Source: Pomphorhynchus laevis (Eukaryota > Acanthocephala > Palaeacanthocephala > Echinorhynchida > Pomphorhynchidae). From it: a stretch of DNA of 64,000 bases. The notes beneath the pieces were generated by a model. The model was not told where the DNA came from, searched no databases, and worked only from the letters and a program-made list of their open reading frames with translations. Positions 58,619 through 64,000 of this stretch are shown here, piece by piece. Each line of letters begins with the position of its first letter. The stretch's first letter is position 1. Position numbers and translations under genes: made by a program. The stretch is taken from assembly GCA_012934845.2 (NCBI GenBank), contig WNNJ02000260.1, positions 1-64,000 of the forward strand, in the 5' to 3' direction.

Positions 58619-59854
58619 ATGGTCAAACAGAGGAAGACTACAAAGCGAGCTATTGCAACAAAGTTTGTGGATCATCAGATTCAATGTTCTAGTGAAGATT
58701 GTAGTGTGTGGACAAGTGTATCGTTTCCGGAGGAAAAGAAATCTGCGCTATCGAATAAATCATTTTACTGTGGGTACTGCTGCGCATCTTTGCTAATTCA
58801 TTTGAAGGGCCATTGTGACGAGAAAATATCTACAAATGCTTCGGAAAGGAACACATATTCAAAAAGTTGCATCGATCGGGAAGTACAAAGTTCTGGCGAA
58901 TCAGATACCTATAAAGATATACCCATTCAAGAGTTTCACGTTCAGAACACTAAAAATACAAATAGCGAAATACCAAGTTCATCCCGTATCTGGAAAAAAG
59001 GTCATCCAAATTCACGCGTGATGCAAACGTTGAGTAAGAAATTTGAAGGCAATAGTGCGTCGTCAATATCGGTTGTTAGTGGTGAGCCGTCGGTGTCGCT
59101 GGACAATGATGCTTTGAAGGTATCGGACAATTACGAAGTATCGTCTATATCGGTGATTAATGATTATCGCAATGAAATCGGTATAACTGGAGTCACCGAT
59201 GAACGAGCTTCACACAATGATACAGACGTCGATATAGATAATGTTCACTCAGCTTTCAAGTGTATTTGTTCAAATGAGATGGAACAAGGGCGAGACGCAA
59301 GAAGCAAACCGGATGAGGGTGGTGACGGCAGCGATTCTTTCAGCAAAAAAACGTATTTTGATAATAAAAGTCACACAGATCGCAATCATACATTAAATAG
59401 GGGCTGTAACATACTTATTTGGGGTTTAGATGAGTCATCAGCCTCAAGTGCACAGGAGCGGCTTGATGATGATATTGCCGGTTTACGTGTGTTCTTTTCT
59501 AATTTGCTCGAAAAAGGTGAGGAAGAGGTCGCATCGTCTATTTTAGTAAGGCAGCTCTATAGGTTGGGTAAGAAAAACGATAGATCACGATTGCTAAAGG
59601 TTGTGTTAGGATCGGCAGAGCAAGCAAAGTGTCTTTTAGACCGTGGTTATCGACTTAAAGGTAACAAAATACGAATTTTACGTGATCTTTCTCTCGAAGA
59701 CAGGCAAAAATTGAAGGATATCAAGGCGGAACTTCATTACAGGCTGCAAAACGGTGAATCGAATCTGTGCATTCGAAATTTTCGGGTTGTGAGGTGGCGT
59801 CCTGCAGTTCGATGGAGATCGATCAATCTTTCTCTAGACCTTACAACGCCATGA
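58619..59854 (+). CDS. LINE ORF1 protein (Cys-rich N-terminus, RRM-like C-terminus)
   Basis: 411 codons. Residues about 20-60 hold paired cysteines (QCSSEDCSVW, FYCGYCC), a small zinc-binding-type module. A long Ser/Asp/Asn-rich spacer follows (about 80-255). From about residue 262, RGCNILIWGLDESS, QLYRLGKKNDRSRLLKVVL, NKIRILRDLSLEDRQKLKDI and AELHYRLQNGES match the nucleic-acid-binding region (RRM-like plus C-terminal part) of CR1/L2 ORF1 proteins. Likely role: RNA binding and chaperoning in the RNP. Its last 88 bases overlap ORF2 in another frame. A diverged homologue fragment lies at 25072-25578. The ATG follows closely after an A-rich leader. Confidence 0.75.
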   Translation: MVKQRKTTKRAIATKFVDHQIQCSSEDCSVWTSVSFPEEKKSALSNKSFYCGYCCASLLIHLKGHCDEKISTNASERNTYSKSCIDREVQSSGESDTYKDIPIQEFHVQNTKNTNSEIPSSSRIWKKGHPNSRVMQTLSKKFEGNSASSISVVSGEPSVSLDNDALKVSDNYEVSSISVINDYRNEIGITGVTDERASHNDTDVDIDNVHSAFKCICSNEMEQGRDARSKPDEGGDGSDSFSKKTYFDNKSHTDRNHTLNRGCNILIWGLDESSASSAQERLDDDIAGLRVFFSNLLEKGEEEVASSILVRQLYRLGKKNDRSRLLKVVLGSAEQAKCLLDRGYRLKGNKIRILRDLSLEDRQKLKDIKAELHYRLQNGESNLCIRNFRVVRWRPAVRWRSINLSLDLTTP

Positions 59855-62733
59855 TTGGACATCTAGTGGATATATGTTTGGAAAGGAAGTTGCCATCTAA
59901 TTGTTCAGAGAGAATATGTAATAATGAATGTCCTCTGGTGGTAGGTTACTCCAATATCAGAAGCTTACCTGCTCAATTGTCTGAAGTGCAGCAGTTTATA
60001 TCTTTTAAAGATTTTGACGTGTTTTGCATTTCTGAGTCATGGCTTCATTATCAAATTAATGATGACCTTATGGCTATCTCTGGGTATCGACTTTTGAGAG
60101 CAGATAGAGTTGCAGGTCGTCGTGGCGGGGGTGTTGCTGCTTATATTAAAAACACCTTATCAATTACGAAGATTACTGAATTGTGCGATGATCACTATTC
60201 ATTCGAGTTATTGTCATTCTGCGTCAATGATACTCATTGTTCAATAGATATCTGCGTCGTATACAGATCACCCTCAGTTCATACACAGTTAGATCTTCTG
60301 AAAAATCAGTTAAGATCATTCTGCTCCTCAAATTATTTCTTCCTTATTGGGGATTTTAATCTTCCTCAAGTTAACTGGATTAGTAACAACCGGTATTACT
60401 ATAATGTCGAAAACTGCGAGCTTGCTGAATTCTTGCTGGCAGAGCTTCTCCTGATCCAACATATTAATCAGCCAACATGTATATCGTCTCAACCAGAGAC
60501 AATATTAGATCTTGGGTTTACCAAGCGCATTGAAGATGTAATCAGAGTTGATTTCGAGTCTCCTTTAGGAACCAGTGACCATTGTGTGATTTCAGTACAG
60601 ATTGCTCACACTTTACAACGACGATCTAAGTGCAGTGGCATCGGAAAGCGTAATTGGAATCGAGTAAATGTGGAAGATCTCCAACTCTATAGTCATCAGC
60701 TGAACTTCGGATCTGCTGATCTTCCAATTGATGATCATTTATCGTTAGTGACCAGTAACCTCATAACCATTTCGGATACGTTTGCACCAATAAGAAATAG
60801 GGCTTACAAGACGACAACGCCATTGTGGTTCGACAATGAGTTGGAGACTACGATAAAGGAAAGAAATCGATTATGGCGAATCTCTCAACGTAACACTGTT
60901 ACGCACCGTGAGTACAAAACTCTTCGCAATCTATGCAACCAACTAAAACGCTCAAAAAGAAAAACATTTGAAGAGGGTATTGCTTCTGACATTAACAGGT
61001 CACCTAAACGTTTTTGGGCATACGTTAGACATCGTCGAATCCTACCTTCTACGATTAATTGTGTACGTTTAGAAAGTGGTGATGTAGTTGACAAGGAGGC
61101 TATTGTGGAAGCTCTTGCAAGCAGTTTTGTAGTATCTCCATCCTCGCAATCGAATATTGACCAGATACAGTACCCGCCCAACTTACAATCTAACTTACCA
61201 ATATCTCCTATTAATGTCATTGAAGTTCAGTCTGAACTCCATAAATTAAATAGTTTTGGCTCTGCAGGACCAGATGGTGTATCCCCTTTTCTTTTGCGTA
61301 CTCTGTCGCACATTATTGCTCCAAGCCTTACGTCTCTATTTCATCGAAGCTTACAGTATTCGTGGATTCCTGATGATTGGAAAAGGGCAATTGTTGTACC
61401 TATTCCAAAGAAACAGTTGGCACTAACTTGTTCAGATTTTAGACCAATTAGTCTTACCAGTGTTATTTCTAAAATTATGGAGAGACTCATTGCGAAGAGA
61501 ATACGTGAACATCTAAATTTATATCAAATTCTTGATGATTCTCAGCACGGCTTCCGACCTGGTCGCTCGTGCCTAACTAATCTGTTGAATGCTCGCGAAC
61601 ATTGGGTAGCTGCTCTTAGTTCGGGTCTTACAGTTGATATAATATTTCTTGATTTCTCTAAGGCCTTTGATAGAGTTCCACATGCTGGTTTAGATTCACT
61701 ACTACGTCATTACGGTGTACCTACGACAATTTGCAACTGGATTAAGACATTTCTCGAGGATCGATCATTCGTTGTGCGATTAGATGAAGTTTTGTCAACA
61801 GCTCGACGTGTTCATTCGGGTGTTCCTCAGGGCACGGTCCTAGGTCCACTTCTCTTTATCATCTTTTTGAATGACCTACTCCTAAGGTTAAAGTGTCCTC
61901 ACCTGGCATTTGCTGACGATGTTAAAATATGGGCAACAACCCAAAACGAGGCGGATTGTGAATTTTTACAATGTGACCTTAACCGTATCGGGACTTGGTG
62001 TAATAGCACTGGCTTGATACTCAACGCGACAAAATGTGTATGGATCAGATTGGGTAGAGATAAAACTCATTTCGATTACAAAATAAATGGACACTCAATC
62101 AAGCGAGTCTCAGAACATCCCGACCTGGGAGTGATAATTCACGAATCGCTAAAGACAAGAGCAAATAGTGATCACGCGCGGTTAAAAGCGATACGTGCCT
62201 TATACTGCATAAAAATGACTTTTGCAAAATTATCGCCGCAAATCTTCGCCAAACTTTATTGTGCCCTAGTAAGACCACATCTTGAGTATTGTGTACAGGC
62301 AACCTTTCCAACGACCAGGAGTGAGTTGAATAACTTGGAAAGTGTAATGAGACGAGCTTCTCGGATGTGTTGTCAAGGAAGCTTTATTTCAAGATTAAGA
62401 TGTTTGAACGTTTTATCAGTGAGGTATCGGTATCTTTTTCTTGATCTGATTACACTTTGGAAAATTGTACATTCAGCTGATGGCTTTCCTTTGGGTGTAG
62501 TTAGATTTCGAGATAATTCGAGATTGCGAGGCCATTGTAAGATGCTTTTTAAAAAATTACCGGGTAAGCTGCGAAAATTTTACAGACTGTCTGAACGGGC
62601 AGTAGATGTTTGGAATAGTTTGCCTGAACCTATCGCTGCCATCACCAATTTCCTCGCTTTCAAAAACAGGGTTCGACGTTGGATATACGTCCAGGCTGAT
62701 TTGTCACCTTTTCTAACCTACCCATTTGGTTGA
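59767..62733 (+). CDS. LINE ORF2 protein: APE endonuclease and reverse transcriptase
   Basis: 988 codons from the first ATG; MEIDQSF at 59812 or a later Met could be the true start. Endonuclease: GYSNIRSL (about residue 60), ISESWL (Glu, about 88), VVYRSPS, FFLIGDFNLPQVNW (Asp/Asn, about 195), GTSDHCVISVQ (His, about 271). RT: SAGPDGVSPFLLR (497), VVPIPKKQ, DFRPISLTSVISKIMERLI, QHGFRPGRSC (593), FLDFSKAFDRVPH (630), SGVPQGTVLGPLLF (684), LAFADDVKIW (catalytic FADD, about 714), LGVIIHESLK; then a C-terminal region with RPHLEYCVQ, ERAVDVWNSLPEPI. All expected catalytic boxes are present and the frame is unbroken, so the enzyme may be functional. The layout is typical of CR1-group LINEs. Confidence 0.93.
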   Translation: MHSKFSGCEVASCSSMEIDQSFSRPYNAMIGHLVDICLERKLPSNCSERICNNECPLVVGYSNIRSLPAQLSEVQQFISFKDFDVFCISESWLHYQINDDLMAISGYRLLRADRVAGRRGGGVAAYIKNTLSITKITELCDDHYSFELLSFCVNDTHCSIDICVVYRSPSVHTQLDLLKNQLRSFCSSNYFFLIGDFNLPQVNWISNNRYYYNVENCELAEFLLAELLLIQHINQPTCISSQPETILDLGFTKRIEDVIRVDFESPLGTSDHCVISVQIAHTLQRRSKCSGIGKRNWNRVNVEDLQLYSHQLNFGSADLPIDDHLSLVTSNLITISDTFAPIRNRAYKTTTPLWFDNELETTIKERNRLWRISQRNTVTHREYKTLRNLCNQLKRSKRKTFEEGIASDINRSPKRFWAYVRHRRILPSTINCVRLESGDVVDKEAIVEALASSFVVSPSSQSNIDQIQYPPNLQSNLPISPINVIEVQSELHKLNSFGSAGPDGVSPFLLRTLSHIIAPSLTSLFHRSLQYSWIPDDWKRAIVVPIPKKQLALTCSDFRPISLTSVISKIMERLIAKRIREHLNLYQILDDSQHGFRPGRSCLTNLLNAREHWVAALSSGLTVDIIFLDFSKAFDRVPHAGLDSLLRHYGVPTTICNWIKTFLEDRSFVVRLDEVLSTARRVHSGVPQGTVLGPLLFIIFLNDLLLRLKCPHLAFADDVKIWATTQNEADCEFLQCDLNRIGTWCNSTGLILNATKCVWIRLGRDKTHFDYKINGHSIKRVSEHPDLGVIIHESLKTRANSDHARLKAIRALYCIKMTFAKLSPQIFAKLYCALVRPHLEYCVQATFPTTRSELNNLESVMRRASRMCCQGSFISRLRCLNVLSVRYRYLFLDLITLWKIVHSADGFPLGVVRFRDNSRLRGHCKMLFKKLPGKLRKFYRLSERAVDVWNSLPEPIAAITNFLAFKNRVRRWIYVQADLSPFLTYPFG

Positions 62734-62814
62734 TCTTTTTTTCTGTATTGTGTGATCGGCTTAAAGCCTTATGGCTAAGTCTGAACTTGATAATAATAAT
62801 AATAATAATAAATG

Positions 62815-64000
62815 AAAGTGACATTATTCGTGCATGTAAACGGACTGTGGTTCATCGGGACTTGACTCGATTGCATGGCGACGTATGCTTACAAATTACG
62901 GATCCAGTTCTCGTGTTCTTGCAAAATCGCTCTCAGATTTTGCCACACGACTATCCATTGATATAATTCCATCAAGAACGTTGGATGATTTTGTTACATG
63001 CTGACTTGTTGCTCTCAAAATGAAGAATGATGGTGTAAGACCAATTGCTGTTTGCGATGTTGCGAGGAGAATAATATGCAAGAAAATCTTAGATATAATA
63101 AAATTTGGCAAGCAATATATTGCCTAGACTTAATCAGTTGGCTGCGTCTCAGAAGAGTAATATCGACATTGCTATTCAATCATTACAAAAAGGGTATAAC
63201 TCTGATCCGAATTTTTGGCTGTTGGCGCGTCCAATGCGTTGAATCAAATGAATAAAAAGATTGCACTTCACAGTATTGAGTATACTTATCCTGCATTATC
63301 TTGCACACTTCAAAATATATACGATTATTCTGCTGAAATTATTTTATGTAAGACAGTATCGTATCATTTGAAGGTTTTACCTAGGGTGATCCTTTCGCTG
63401 TGGCCGGATTTTCAATGACCCATACCAATTATTAAAAAAATTCGTATGTCCGCACCGAACATAATCCAAAGATGGTTCGAAGGAGATGAGAGTTTTGTAG
63501 ATACTATCAATTATCTCAAATGCGTTTGGGACGTTTTAATAAACATCGGTCCATATTATGGTTACTTCGTAAACGAATTCAAAGACAGCTGTTATCTCAC
63601 GTAGTAATAAACAAGGAATTACTTCCTAGTACTAATATTAATACGAATTCACCAGGCATTGAGATTCATGGTATTCCTATAAGGAACCCCAACATACGTC
63701 TCGACCTTTACACATCTAAAGATCACTAAGTGGTTAGCTTCAATCAAGCGACCGTGTCCTGTGGTCGAGATTGATCCCCATATTGCATATATGAGCCTCA
63801 CTAAATCTGTTCAGATGAAATGGAACTACTAAACTCGCACTATTCTATGAAAGATCCCAAATTGATCTAACTTAAATTTATGATCGAGAACAAATTATTT
63901 CCAACCCTACTAAGGCAAAAGGTAGATGATAATTGGAATCTGATTATCATCATGCCGATAAAGTTAGGTGGATAAGGAATATCTGATCCAATGTTTACAG
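62815..64000 (+). mobile_element. R2-like RT element, decayed, runs off window
   Basis: Pieces in several frames: PSRTLDDFVTC, LVALKMKNDGVRPIAVCDVA then RRIICKKIL, NALNQMNKKIALHSIEYTYP, QGDPFAVAGF-like (63385), GPYYGYFVNEFKDSCYLT (63550). These match the RT group with GGVRPIGVxxxxRRI and TQGDPLAMA boxes, a sister of the copy at 4925-7790. Several interruptions; the 3' part lies outside the window. Confidence 0.6.

Larger units (their letters stand above)
58100..62813 (+). mobile_element. CR1-type LINE, apparently intact
   Basis: The only undamaged retroelement in the window: ORF1 58619-59854 and ORF2 59767-62733 are open, followed by a short 3' UTR and an (ATA)n tail at about 62787-62813 in place of poly(A). 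The 5' end is not sharply defined (somewhere between 58000 and 58500). It lies directly upstream of decayed R2-like RT sequence. Open frames and a clean tail suggest recent insertion. Confidence 0.8.

Noticed and set aside
60885-61220. Minus-strand 111-codon frame inside LINE ORF2
   Set aside because: It is antisense to the intact ORF2 RT-endonuclease linker and is not recognised.
1-64000. Search for CRISPR arrays, bacterial operons, rRNA and intact tRNA genes
   Set aside because: Spliced genes, LINEs and PLEs show a eukaryotic chromosome; no spaced repeat array, rRNA or free-standing tRNA cloverleaf was found. The only tRNA-like sequence is the SINE head.

Overview
This is a eukaryotic, almost certainly invertebrate animal, AT-rich window holding two host genes whose introns are swollen by retroelements. 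Where no element has landed, introns are 46-53 bp with GT-AG ends; invaded ones reach 2.8-8 kb. Small ancestral introns, CR1/L2-type LINEs and abundant Penelope-like elements (PLEs) would fit a small-genome flatworm or similar animal, but nothing here fixes the phylum.

Layout: (1) 370-12778 (+) is the 3' half of a Sec16 gene (COPII/ER exit-site scaffold), from the ACE1 helical domain to the C-terminal motif and stop; its introns hold a PLE fragment, an R2-like RT element and a CR1/L2 fragment. (2) 13-28 kb is a graveyard of PLEs of two architectures: a permuted type with the GIY-YIG endonuclease before the RT (Naiad-like) and a canonical RT-then-GIY-YIG type, with SINE and LINE scraps and one unrecognised minus-strand coding block (18908-19190). 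(3) 27.7-36 kb carries a large inverted repeat (arms 32450-33807 and 34624-35915) whose arms each hold three Sec16 exons with their introns; two candidate coding exons lie upstream. (4) 36-42 kb has more PLE scraps, a second SINE and a 230-bp satellite. (5) 42066-56284 (+) is a divergent alpha-tubulin gene in four exons, the first ending exactly at the ATG; its 4.8-kb and 8.0-kb introns hold an L2-like LINE, a long pyrimidine tract, hairpins and a LINE (family A) with an internal triplication. (6) 58.1-62.8 kb is an apparently intact CR1-type LINE with overlapping ORF1 and ORF2, followed by a decayed R2-like RT to the window end.

The strongest oddities are: Sec16 paralogue exons that are several-fold more diverged than the short introns between them; the coexistence of permuted and canonical PLEs; a conserved structured PLE 3' tail and several hammerhead-like RNA motifs, including one in permuted order inside a tRNA-derived SINE; and an alpha-tubulin that lacks the K40 loop and the acidic EEY tail. 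All homology calls come from reading translations by eye; no database was searched.
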